NCBI RefSeq assembly: GCF_019400745.1 | Contig: NZ_WJIB01000011.1 | Span: forward strand, 62,001-126,000 | From: Cohnella sp. CFH 77786 | GTDB taxonomy: Bacteria > Bacillota > Bacilli > Paenibacillales > Paenibacillaceae | Reading direction: 5' to 3' | DNA length: 64,000 nucleotides | Program-made: the position numbers and the translations under genes | The notes under the pieces: generated by a model | Database searches by the model: none | Seen by the model: the letters and a program-made list of their open reading frames with translations, nothing else | Told to the model about the DNA's origin: nothing | Shown here: in pieces, positions 9,767-17,862 of the stretch | Position numbering within the stretch: position 1 is the first letter of the stretch | How the letters are laid out: each line of letters opens with the position of its first letter

Positions 9767-9780
9767 CCATACAAGTATGG
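9767..9780. promoter_or_regulatory. Palindromic operator upstream of the GntR gene
   Basis: CCATACAAGTATGG is a perfect 6+2+6 palindrome, extendable with flanking CT/AG pairs to about 20 bases. It is 25 bases upstream of the chosen regulator start. Size and placement fit a FadR-type GntR dimer site for autoregulation. Confidence 0.55.
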
Positions 9781-9960
9781 CAGTTAGAAAGCGAAATCCT
9801 GCTAACCGCGGATAGATGATAAAAATAAAAAAACGCTCATATTCCATATCTTTCTTTTCGGAGGATGTATAATAGCGGCAAACTTAGCATCCACGATTGG
9901 AGATGACGGAAGATCATACGGCTAACGAGAGTAGCGGCGGCGACCCTGGGTTTATTCCTG

Positions 9961-10908
9961 ATGGCGGGCATCGGATCGGCGTTCGCGGGTTCGGACAACA
10001 ACGTGTCAATCGAAGGGCAACCCATCGAGTGGACCCAAGCGTTGTGGATCGACGGCGGCTGGACGTACGTTCCGGTCAGGGAGTTCTCGGAGCGCATGGG
10101 ATGGACGCTCTCTTATGACAAGCAGTCGGGTCTCATTACCGTCTCGAACCAAATCGGCGGCACGCTCTCCTTCCGGACGGGATCCCCTGCGGTTACGTTC
10201 AACGATAAGAAATACGAATTGCCCGAACCGGTCGCGGTCCGGAACGATAACGCCTACTTGCCGGTGCGTCTCCTCGCAGAAGCGATGCACGCCCGAGTGA
10301 AATGGAATGATGAGACGAACACGGCCGACATCGTTGCGGTGCCGGAACACATCGTGGCGGAGGGGGAGACGCTTTCCGGCATTGCGCAAGCCTACGATAC
10401 GACGGTCGAATTGCTCAAGCTCCGTAACGGGATCGGTGACGAGTCTCTGCAAATCGGACAGCGGCTGAAAGTAATCGTTCCCGAGTTCCTGGATCCCGCC
10501 TCCCGGAAAACCGCCGTCGCCCCCAAAGCCGCTGCCAAAGCCGCTCCGGAAATCGACCCGGCCGATTTGGAGCTGCTGGCCAAGCTGGTGCAGGTCGAAG
10601 CGGGGAACGAGCCTTACGAGGGGAAGCTGGCGGTAGCGAGCGTCGTGATGAACCGCGTGCGCGATCCGGATTTTCCGAACACCGTCAAGGGCGTGATTTA
10701 CGCGCCGTATCAATTTCCCCCGGCAGGCAACGGCCTTCTGGCGAAGGCCAAGCCTTCCAAGGACAGCACCCGGGCGGCGAAGGCCGCGCTGTCCGGCGAG
10801 AACAACGTGCCCGGCGCCGTGTATTTCTTCAACGCGAAGCTGGAGCCGGCAAAAAAGAAAAAAGTGACGGTCGTCAAAGTCATCGGCAGCCATACGTTCG
10901 CGAAATAA
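9961..10908 (+). CDS. SleB-type cell-wall hydrolase with copper-amine-oxidase-like and LysM domains
   Basis: Exported wall hydrolase of 315 residues counted from ATG 9961. Domains in order: a copper-amine-oxidase N-terminal-like domain (residues ~20-105, WTYVPVREFSERMGW and AYLPVRLLAEAM), a LysM (108-151, HIVAEGETLSGIAQAYDTT), then a SleB/CwlJ-like hydrolase_2 domain (185-313, LAKLVQVEAGNEPYEGKLAVA and GAVYFFNA). The listed start falls inside a signal peptide: codons from 9907 encode RKIIRLTRVAAATLGLFL in the same frame, but no standard start precedes them after the TGA at 9904. An ATG at 9903 would fit if one base were removed. See findings. Confidence 0.85.
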   Translation: MAGIGSAFAGSDNNVSIEGQPIEWTQALWIDGGWTYVPVREFSERMGWTLSYDKQSGLITVSNQIGGTLSFRTGSPAVTFNDKKYELPEPVAVRNDNAYLPVRLLAEAMHARVKWNDETNTADIVAVPEHIVAEGETLSGIAQAYDTTVELLKLRNGIGDESLQIGQRLKVIVPEFLDPASRKTAVAPKAAAKAAPEIDPADLELLAKLVQVEAGNEPYEGKLAVASVVMNRVRDPDFPNTVKGVIYAPYQFPPAGNGLLAKAKPSKDSTRAAKAALSGENNVPGAVYFFNAKLEPAKKKKVTVVKVIGSHTFAK

Positions 10909-10920
10909 CGATGCATAAGC

Positions 10921-10964
10921 AAATAACCCGTCCCCCTTTGAAGTCAAGGGGAACGGGTTATTTT
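10921..10964. terminator. Bidirectional intrinsic terminator
   Basis: A long stem pairs AAATAACCCGT...CCCCTTTGA with TCAAGGGGAACGGGTTATTT, with only a two-base loop and one mismatch. It has A-rich and T-rich flanks on the two sides, so it can end both the SleB-like gene and the convergent gene on the other strand. Confidence 0.85.
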
Positions 10965-10973
10965 GACATTCCG

Positions 10974-11615
10974 CTAGGTCTCGATCTGGTCATTGCTCAT
11001 GCCCAGGTTCGACGCTTGAGCCCCCGGGCCGCCTCCGACGGCTTGCTGTTGTTTCGTATTCGAACTTTCGATCGCCGCGTTGGTTCCGCTTGCGCTGAAC
11101 GATTCTCCTCCGCTGGCGACTTGGGTCGCGGCGGATTGCGATTCGTTGCCGGAACGATGGACCTGATTATTCAGGACGATCACGATTTCGTTTTTCTTCC
11201 TGCGGCTGAGCTTGCAGAATTTTCGATGTTTGCAGCATTTTCGATGCTTGCAGATCTTGCAAAGCCTGCGGTGCTTGCAGATTCCCGGATCCTTCAAGTG
11301 CCTGCGATGCGGCTCCGACTGCGTGCCCTCCATTCCCGAGTTCGTCGCCGTGCCGCCTGCGCCCACGCCTTGCTGCTGCTCGGTATTGGAGGAGGCGATG
11401 GCGGCGTTGTTGCCGGCCGCGCTGCTTCTTCCGGCGCCGCTGGCGAGCTGCGTGGCGTTGGCTGCATTCGTGAATTGATTGTTGACGATGACGATGATTT
11501 TCAGCTTCTTGAGCAAGGGATGCCAGATTCGGGTTTGGATTTTGTCGACCCGTACCGTAACCAAGACCTTCTGCCGACGCTTCAGCCTTCTTCTCATCCG
11601 GCGTTTTCCGTACAT
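10974..11615 (-). CDS. Duplicated protein with Cys/His/Lys-rich linker, function unknown
   Basis: Protein of about 213 residues that I do not recognise. It starts with a strongly basic tail (KRRMRRRLKRRQK). Two related modules follow: residues ~39-98 (IIVIVNNQ ... AAIASSNTEQQQGVGAGG) and ~143-207 (EIVIVLNNQ ... AAIESSNTKQQQAVGGG). The linker (~112-141) repeats CKHR and contains seven cysteines in about 25 residues. The paralogous modules in this frame, and their absence from the other strand, show that this is the coding strand. The start is uncertain: ATG 11615 has AGCAGGT upstream; ATG 11633 is an alternative. A spore-coat or other surface role is possible from composition but is only a guess. 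Confidence 0.7.
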   Translation of the reverse strand: MYGKRRMRRRLKRRQKVLVTVRVDKIQTRIWHPLLKKLKIIVIVNNQFTNAANATQLASGAGRSSAAGNNAAIASSNTEQQQGVGAGGTATNSGMEGTQSEPHRRHLKDPGICKHRRLCKICKHRKCCKHRKFCKLSRRKKNEIVIVLNNQVHRSGNESQSAATQVASGGESFSASGTNAAIESSNTKQQQAVGGGPGAQASNLGMSNDQIET

Positions 11616-11794
11616 AAACGACCTGCTTTCCATATGTTGTTGTCCACACCCTATGAATATGCATGATCTCTATGCGTGGAGTGGACATTCCCCCCGACGT
11701 CATAAGTGGAAAGGACATCATTCTTTGTTTTCAAACTTCGTTTATTTTGCTATGCTTGTGATTGCTATGCATCAACTGCAAGAAAGGTGGTTTT

Positions 11795-12841
11795 ATGAAA
11801 GCGGTTACGGTTTACGATATTGCCAAGGAAGCGAACGTATCGGTCGCGACGGTTTCCAGGGTGCTGAATAATACGGCGCCGGTCAAGAAGGAAACCAAGG
11901 AGCGGATTCTGGAGCTGATCAACAAATACCAGTTCCAGCCGAACGCACTCGCGAGAAGCTTGATCAAGAAAGAAACGGGCATGATCGGAATCATCCTTCC
12001 CGACATCACCAACCCTTTTTTCCCGGAAGTGTTGTCCGGATTCGACCAACAAGCCAGAAACTACGGGTATACCTTCTTTCTGTGCGATACGATGTCCGCG
12101 AATATCGACACGGCGGATCAGTACGTCAGGGAATCGGAATACTTGAACGTCTTAACGGAAAAGCAAGTGGACGGGATCGTCATGCTCGGCGGAAGGATCG
12201 ACTTGGCCAAACCGGGCAGCGAACTCGTATCGGAGGTTCTGGAGGTCAGCAAAAGACTGCCCGTGCTGCTAATCAACGGCAATTTGCCGGGATCCTTCTA
12301 CAGGGTCGCGATGGATGAACGTCTCGGCGCGGAACTGGCCGCCCGTCATCTCATCGAATTGGGACACCGGGATATCGCCATCGTCGGCGGATACCGTACA
12401 CTCAGGAATACGATTCAACGCACGGCGAGTTTTACGAAGACCATGGAGCAATACGGCTTGAAAGTGCGCAAGGAGTGGGTGCTCGGCGAAGGCTTCTCGG
12501 TCCGAAACGGGGAAGATTGCATCCGCCAACTGCTTGAGATGCCGCAGAGGCCAACCGCTGTCCTGTGCATGAACGATTTGGTCGCGATCGGAGTGTTGAA
12601 AGGGGCGACCAAAGCGGGACTCAAGGTGCCGGAGGACCTGTCCATCGTGGGCTACGACGACATTCCGTTCGCCTCCCACTGCGTCCCCGAGCTGACATCG
12701 GTATCCTTGAAGGTCAATGAACTCGGACAAAAGGCGGCGGAAATCCTGCACAAACTGATCACGAGGAGCAAAGTGCCCAAGACGACCCTGCTTGAACCGG
12801 AATTGATCATCCGGGAGTCCACCTGCGCATTCCGAAAATGA
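11795..12841 (+). CDS. LacI-family transcriptional regulator
   Basis: Protein of 348 residues. The N-terminal helix-turn-helix reads AVTVYDIAKEANVSVATVSRVLNN (in two parts: VTVYDIAKEANVSVATV and SRVLNN), and the periplasmic-binding-protein-like sensor domain contains IGIILPDITNPFF, GIVMLGGR and SIVGYDDIPFA. The start at 11795 is preceded by AAAGGTGG. It lies directly upstream of the GH35/ABC/GH30 genes in the same direction and is probably their regulator, responding to a galactose-containing sugar (inferred). Confidence 0.92.
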   Translation: MKAVTVYDIAKEANVSVATVSRVLNNTAPVKKETKERILELINKYQFQPNALARSLIKKETGMIGIILPDITNPFFPEVLSGFDQQARNYGYTFFLCDTMSANIDTADQYVRESEYLNVLTEKQVDGIVMLGGRIDLAKPGSELVSEVLEVSKRLPVLLINGNLPGSFYRVAMDERLGAELAARHLIELGHRDIAIVGGYRTLRNTIQRTASFTKTMEQYGLKVRKEWVLGEGFSVRNGEDCIRQLLEMPQRPTAVLCMNDLVAIGVLKGATKAGLKVPEDLSIVGYDDIPFASHCVPELTSVSLKVNELGQKAAEILHKLITRSKVPKTTLLEPELIIRESTCAFRK

Positions 12842-12862
12842 TAATCGGCGATCTTTAGGTGA

Positions 12863-12910
12863 TTGACAATACCACAAAGCTCGTATAAAATTTTCCTGTA
12901 AGCACTTTCA
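12863..12910 (+). promoter_or_regulatory. Promoter with cre/LacI-type operator for the galactan locus
   Basis: TTGACA at 12863-12868 and TAAAAT at 12886-12891 are spaced by 17 bases, a near-consensus sigma-A promoter. Six bases further, at 12897-12910, TGTAAGCACTTTCA matches the catabolite-response (cre) pattern at all but one fixed position and would cover the transcription start. CcpA or the adjacent LacI protein could bind there to repress. Confidence 0.65.
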
Positions 12911-13004
12911 ATTTGCCTTTTCTTCATGCACAGCAGGGTTCGTCCCGAAAATGGCCACTAGCTTGTTTCGATTCAAACAGCGCGGCCTTTTTATTTCCGG
13001 TTGA

Positions 13005-13033
13005 ATGAAATGGGTTTCATGAAATGGGTTTCA
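13005..13033. repeat. Tandem palindromes in the leader of the GH35 gene
   Basis: ATGAAATGGGTTTCAT (13005-13020) is followed at once by TGAAATGGGTTTCA (13020-13033). Each is an inverted repeat with arms TGAAA/TTTCA and a TGGG centre. They lie between the promoter and the ribosome binding site of the beta-galactosidase gene, so they could be a second regulator site. Confidence 0.55.
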
Positions 13034-13065
13034 CTGGCTTGGCCCATCTGAAAGGAGCGACCTCC

Positions 13066-15876
13066 ATGAGTGAGAGCGTAAGCACCGCGTCCACGGTCGG
13101 CTTCGCGCCGGATGCCGTTCGAATTGGCGGAGAGTCCGTGATCCTGCTGAGCGCTTCGCTGTTTTACTTCCGGATCCCCCGCGAGTCGTGGCGCGAGCGG
13201 ATGAACCAGGTCAAAGCGATGGGCTATAACAGCATCGACGTTTATTTTCCCTGGAATTACCATGAACGCAGAGAAGGAGAATGGGACTTCAGCGGCGACC
13301 GGGACGTGGAAACGTTCCTTCGACAAGCGGCGGAGGCGGGATTGTGGGTCATTGCAAGGCCGGGGCCCTACATTTGTTCCGAGTGGGACGGGGGCGCGCT
13401 GCCTGCCTATCTGTTCGCCAAACCGGGCATGAAGCTGAGGGACAACGATCCGCAATTCTTGCGATACGTATCGGAATGGTTCGGCCGGATTCTTCCGATT
13501 CTGAAGCGGTTTGAGGTTGGCAGCGGGGGGAGCGTGATCTGCGCCCAGCTGGATAATGAACTGGACTTCTACGGATGTTCCGATCCTCATGGGTACATCA
13601 AAGGGCTTCGCGACCTAGCGGTCGCATGCGGGATCTCCGTGCCCTTGATCGCCTGCGCGGGACAAGGGGGGTTGTTGGAGGCATCCGGGCTTACCGACGG
13701 CGTGGTGCCGACCTGCAATTTTTACCCGGATGACCGGGATCCGGAGTTCGAGCGGAAGGTTCTCCACTATCGCGGGGTCTTGGCGGAACGCGGTTATCCG
13801 CTGCTGGTCACGGAAACGAACCGAAGCCACTTCCTGCTCCGCAGATTATTGTCCTCAGGAGCGAAGCTGCTCGGACCGTATTTGCAGGTTTCGGGCACGA
13901 ACTTCGGGTTCACGAATGCGACCAACAATTGGGGGAATCCGCTGGCGTTTCTGACCTCGGATTACGACTTTGGCGGCATGGTCTCCCCGGACGGTCAAAT
14001 CCGGGAAGAGGCCTATGAAGGACGGCTCCTCGGCAGGTTGATCGGAACGTACGGATCCGCACTGGCCGAGGCGCTGCCCGAGCCGATTACGGGGTGGCAA
14101 TTCGCCGATACCCCGGACGCAGGCCTGTTCGGTCCGTTCGAGCTTCGATTGAAGGGGGGAGGAAGTCTTCTCTTCGTTACGAACGGCAGCGGTGCGATGA
14201 AGGAAGCCGTTCTCGTTGAAGCGGCCGGAAGGCGCATTCCTGACAGCGGTTTCATCACGCTCGCCGAAGACCGCTCGTTGGCTCTGCCGGTCGATGTCCC
14301 TATGGCGAGATGGGGGATGCGCGGCAGCTTGGTCTATTCCACGGCCGAATTGTTTATGGCCGAAGGCCGGGAAGAGGGAACCATGCTTGCGTTCCACGCC
14401 GAAGGCTCCGGAGACATGATGCTTGCCCTTCCATCGCCGTTCGAGTTTGCGGAAGACGGCTTGAGCGCCGAACGGCAGGAAGGCGGAATTCGCATTCGGT
14501 TCAGCGGCGCCGGAACGCAAAGCTGCACGATCTCCATGGCGGACGGAAAGAAATTGATCCTCGTCATCGCGGAGCGATTCAAAGCGCTTCAGTGCGAAGG
14601 GATTTCTTCGTCGGGTACGCTTGCCTTCCGGGAGCAGACGCTTGAAGCTCCGGATGACGAATCTTGGGCCGTGTCGGACTGGAGAATGACGGAAATCGAT
14701 GCAGCCGCGCCTTTCGGTGAAGCCGTCGCGGTTGCACAAGACCTGGAAAAGGCCGACCACCTGGAACGACTGGGGGTGTACCGCGGCTATGCCTGGTACG
14801 AATCCGCCGCGGCGCTCCCTGCCGGCAAGCGGGTGCATGGCATACTCGTGCGCGGGGCGAGCGACATTCTGTCGCTTTACGTTGGCGGCAGATATGCCGG
14901 AACCGCCGTTCCGGGCGGAGTCAGCGTGTTCATGCCGATCGACGGACCGATGGAGGCATCGAAATCGCAGAAATCGCGGTTGAACGCGAAAGTCGAAATC
15001 TGGGGGCATACGAATTTCGACGATATCCGGCTGCCGGGACTTCGGTTGAACGCCCTGAAGGGTTTGCGCGGCATGGCCGCCGTCACGCGGGTTCTCGATA
15101 TCACTTCCAATTGGAGCGTCTCCCGCGCGGCCGACTCCGCCTACGAGACCGGGGAAGAAGGGATGGGCGGCAGCTTGCGGCCGATCGTCAGCTTCGGAGG
15201 ATGGTTGTCGGCCGATCATCCCGCTAACGAGATCTACCGGCGGGTTTTCGATACCGCATCCGACGCGAATACCTGGACGGTCCATTTCAAGGGCATACAG
15301 TCGTTGGCAAGGATAATCGTGAACGGCCGCGACGCGGGCGAAGTCAACCCGTTTGATCCCTATGTCGATATTACTTCGTTCGTTGTTCCCGGAGAGCGAG
15401 TGGAGCTCGTCGTCTATCTGCAACGGTTGCTGGGATTGCCTGCCGGGCGCGTACTGGTTTACGAGGGAACGGAGGTTCAGGGATTCACGGTATCGGCGGC
15501 GGAAGAACGGGAATTGGCAACGGGCGCTCAGGCGGCGCAGCGCGACGGACTTGCCGCGGCGCTGCCGCTGGAGCTTGCGCCGGGCGGTGCCGCCTGGCTA
15601 TCGGGTTCGGTTCGCAACTCGCGCGGAGGCAATGGTTGGCGCGTGAAGGCGGTCGGCACCGGTTTGAAGCTGACCGCGATCTTCGCGGAACGGATCGTCG
15701 GCCGAATATGGCTGCCGGGAGGCGCCGCCAGACCCGTCATGACCGGCGGCAGTCCCGACTCGTTCTGCTTGCCGGGCCCATGGTTCGGAGCAAATCCGGA
15801 AAACGTGACGATTCTGCTGGAAGCAGTCGATGCGGAATCGCCCGGACGGCTTACATCCCTCGAATTTATCCCTTGA
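13066..15876 (+). CDS. Beta-galactosidase, GH35
   Basis: Protein of 936 residues with no signal peptide, so intracellular. The N-terminal TIM barrel has GH35 hallmarks: YFPWNYHER, RPGPYICSEWDGGALPAYL, the acid/base Glu165 in QLDNELDF, and the probable nucleophile Glu250 in LVTETNRSHF. The remaining ~550 residues are beta-sandwich domains as in large bacterial GH35 enzymes. ATG 13066 is preceded by AAAGGAG at an eight-base gap; an in-frame ATG at 13024 lies in a palindrome and has no site. It probably releases galactose from imported galacto-oligosaccharides generated by the secreted GH30 enzyme of the same locus. Confidence 0.9.
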   Translation: MSESVSTASTVGFAPDAVRIGGESVILLSASLFYFRIPRESWRERMNQVKAMGYNSIDVYFPWNYHERREGEWDFSGDRDVETFLRQAAEAGLWVIARPGPYICSEWDGGALPAYLFAKPGMKLRDNDPQFLRYVSEWFGRILPILKRFEVGSGGSVICAQLDNELDFYGCSDPHGYIKGLRDLAVACGISVPLIACAGQGGLLEASGLTDGVVPTCNFYPDDRDPEFERKVLHYRGVLAERGYPLLVTETNRSHFLLRRLLSSGAKLLGPYLQVSGTNFGFTNATNNWGNPLAFLTSDYDFGGMVSPDGQIREEAYEGRLLGRLIGTYGSALAEALPEPITGWQFADTPDAGLFGPFELRLKGGGSLLFVTNGSGAMKEAVLVEAAGRRIPDSGFITLAEDRSLALPVDVPMARWGMRGSLVYSTAELFMAEGREEGTMLAFHAEGSGDMMLALPSPFEFAEDGLSAERQEGGIRIRFSGAGTQSCTISMADGKKLILVIAERFKALQCEGISSSGTLAFREQTLEAPDDESWAVSDWRMTEIDAAAPFGEAVAVAQDLEKADHLERLGVYRGYAWYESAAALPAGKRVHGILVRGASDILSLYVGGRYAGTAVPGGVSVFMPIDGPMEASKSQKSRLNAKVEIWGHTNFDDIRLPGLRLNALKGLRGMAAVTRVLDITSNWSVSRAADSAYETGEEGMGGSLRPIVSFGGWLSADHPANEIYRRVFDTASDANTWTVHFKGIQSLARIIVNGRDAGEVNPFDPYVDITSFVVPGERVELVVYLQRLLGLPAGRVLVYEGTEVQGFTVSAAEERELATGAQAAQRDGLAAALPLELAPGGAAWLSGSVRNSRGGNGWRVKAVGTGLKLTAIFAERIVGRIWLPGGAARPVMTGGSPDSFCLPGPWFGANPENVTILLEAVDAESPGRLTSLEFIP

Positions 15877-15894
15877 GCAAAGGAGAGTTCCCGC

Positions 15895-16860
15895 ATGGAA
15901 TCCGTTGCCCGACCGTTAGCGCAAAGCAAGCCCAAAACGACGCTCGGCACGAAAGTCAAACTTCTATGGAGCGACAGGACGCTGCTGCTGATGTGCCTGC
16001 CCGCGATCGTGTTCTTTCTCGTCATGTCGTACTTGCCGATGCCGGGACTATACATCGCGTTCGTCAACTTCAATTACTCGGCGGGGATGTTCCGCAGCCC
16101 TTTCGTTGGCTTCGACAATTTCGAATTTCTCATCCATTCGGGCACGTTGTGGAAGCTCACCTTCAATACGATCGCTTATAACCTGGCTTTTATCGTATTC
16201 GGCAACGCGCTTCAAATTCTGATCGCGATCCTGTTGAATGAACTGCGGACGAAATGGTTCAAGAAAATCACGCAATCGCTCATGTTCCTTCCCTATTTCA
16301 TCTCCTTCGTGCTCGTCGGGTTGATCGCCTATAACATCCTGAGCTATGAGTACGGACTGCTCAACTCTCTGCTCAAGTCGTTCGGCATGGATCCGATCCA
16401 GACGTATTCCAACGCCAAAATCTGGCCGTTCATCATCGTCATCACCTACTTGTGGCAATCGACCGGTTACGGCTCCATCGTGTATTTCGCGGCCATCATG
16501 GGCCTCGATTCCGAAATTCTCGAAGCGGCCGAAATCGATGGGGCGAACGCGTTGCAACGAATCCGCTATATCGTGTTGCCCTGGCTGAAGCCGACGTTTA
16601 TCATCTTGCTCCTCTTCTCGCTGGGCGGCATTCTACGGGGGAATTTCGGCCTCATTTACAACCTGGTCGGCGCGAACAATTCCGCTCTTTTCAATTCGAC
16701 GGACATTATCGAAACCTTCGTCTTCCGTTCGCTGATGAACAACTTCAACTTCCCTCTCGGAAGTGCCGTCAGCCTCTATCAGTCGATTTTCGGCTTTATT
16801 ATCGTCGTTTCCGCGAACTGGTTCATGAAGAAGGTATCTCCGGAAAATACGTTGTTCTAG
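15895..16860 (+). CDS. Carbohydrate ABC importer permease, LplB/UgpA type
   Basis: Membrane protein of 321 residues with about six hydrophobic segments and a cytoplasmic N-terminus. The EAA loop for ATPase docking reads EILEAAEIDGANALQRIRYI followed by VLP, near residues 210-235. It has GGAG just upstream of ATG and starts 18 bases after the GH35 stop. It pairs with the next permease and binding protein. No ATPase gene is present, which is usual for this family, where a shared MsmX-type ATPase serves many importers. Confidence 0.93.
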   Translation: MESVARPLAQSKPKTTLGTKVKLLWSDRTLLLMCLPAIVFFLVMSYLPMPGLYIAFVNFNYSAGMFRSPFVGFDNFEFLIHSGTLWKLTFNTIAYNLAFIVFGNALQILIAILLNELRTKWFKKITQSLMFLPYFISFVLVGLIAYNILSYEYGLLNSLLKSFGMDPIQTYSNAKIWPFIIVITYLWQSTGYGSIVYFAAIMGLDSEILEAAEIDGANALQRIRYIVLPWLKPTFIILLLFSLGGILRGNFGLIYNLVGANNSALFNSTDIIETFVFRSLMNNFNFPLGSAVSLYQSIFGFIIVVSANWFMKKVSPENTLF

Positions 16861-16880
16861 TCCGGAAGGAGGGGTGACTT

Positions 16881-17789
16881 TTGGAAACCACAATGGCCCG
16901 CACTCGGGGACAAGACGGTACGTCCACGTTCGTACGGGTATTCGGCTACACCGTGATCAGCCTGTTCGCCCTTTTCTGCGTCGTTCCGTTTTTCCTGGTG
17001 CTCGGTACATCGTTTACCGCCGAAAAATCGATCACGTTGCACGGTTATAATTTATGGCCGCGGGAATTCAGCCTGTTCGCCTACGATATCGTGTTCCAAA
17101 ATCCCAGGCTGATCACGGGGGCTTACGTCGTGACGATTTGCATCACGCTCGTCGGAACGGCGGTCGGGCTGTTCATCGTCGCGATGACCGGTTACGCGCT
17201 TCAACGCCCGGATTTCCGAGCCCGCAACACCATTTCATTCCTGATCTATTTCACGACCCTGTTTCAAGGCGGTGTCGTACCGTTCTACATCATCATGACC
17301 ACGTGGTTTCAGCTCAAGGACAACTACTTGTCCGTCTTGCTTCCCGGTTTGATGACGCCTTTTCTCATCATCATGATGAAGAGCTTCGTCAGGTCGATTC
17401 CCCACGATATCACCGAATCGGCGAAGATGGACGGAGCCGGCGATTTCCGAATCTTTCTCCAATTGATCCTGCCGATGACGACCCCTGCGCTGGCCACGAT
17501 CGGATTGTTCATCGCCATCGGATACTGGAACGAGTGGTACAACGCGATGCTGTTCCTTTCGCCGAACATGGACTTCCGTCCCTTGCAGCTTTTCTTGTAC
17601 AACGTCGTGACGAGCGCCGATTTCGTGCGGAATTCTTCCGTCGCATCGAACGTACAGCCTCAGGATATGCCGATGGAATCGATGAAAATGGCGACCGCGG
17701 TCGTCGCGACGGGGCCCGTCATTCTGTTCTACCCCCTCGTGCAGCGGTTTTTCATCAAAGGCATCACCGTGGGCGCGGTAAAGGGTTAG
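16881..17789 (+). CDS. Carbohydrate ABC importer permease, LplC/YtcP type
   Basis: Membrane protein of 302 residues, about six transmembrane segments, with the EAA-type loop DITESAKMDGAGDFRIFLQL followed by ILP and the family-typical C-terminus KGITVGAVKG. The TTG start at 16881 has GGAGGGGTG upstream; ATG 16893 is an alternative. Second permease of the galactan-locus importer. Confidence 0.92.
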   Translation: METTMARTRGQDGTSTFVRVFGYTVISLFALFCVVPFFLVLGTSFTAEKSITLHGYNLWPREFSLFAYDIVFQNPRLITGAYVVTICITLVGTAVGLFIVAMTGYALQRPDFRARNTISFLIYFTTLFQGGVVPFYIIMTTWFQLKDNYLSVLLPGLMTPFLIIMMKSFVRSIPHDITESAKMDGAGDFRIFLQLILPMTTPALATIGLFIAIGYWNEWYNAMLFLSPNMDFRPLQLFLYNVVTSADFVRNSSVASNVQPQDMPMESMKMATAVVATGPVILFYPLVQRFFIKGITVGAVKG

Positions 17790-17862
17790 GTTGTCTCAGG
17801 CAAGGAGTGATCCTCGCCTGTTCCATACAACGCAAATCAAGATAAAGGGAGGCAATCGGAAG

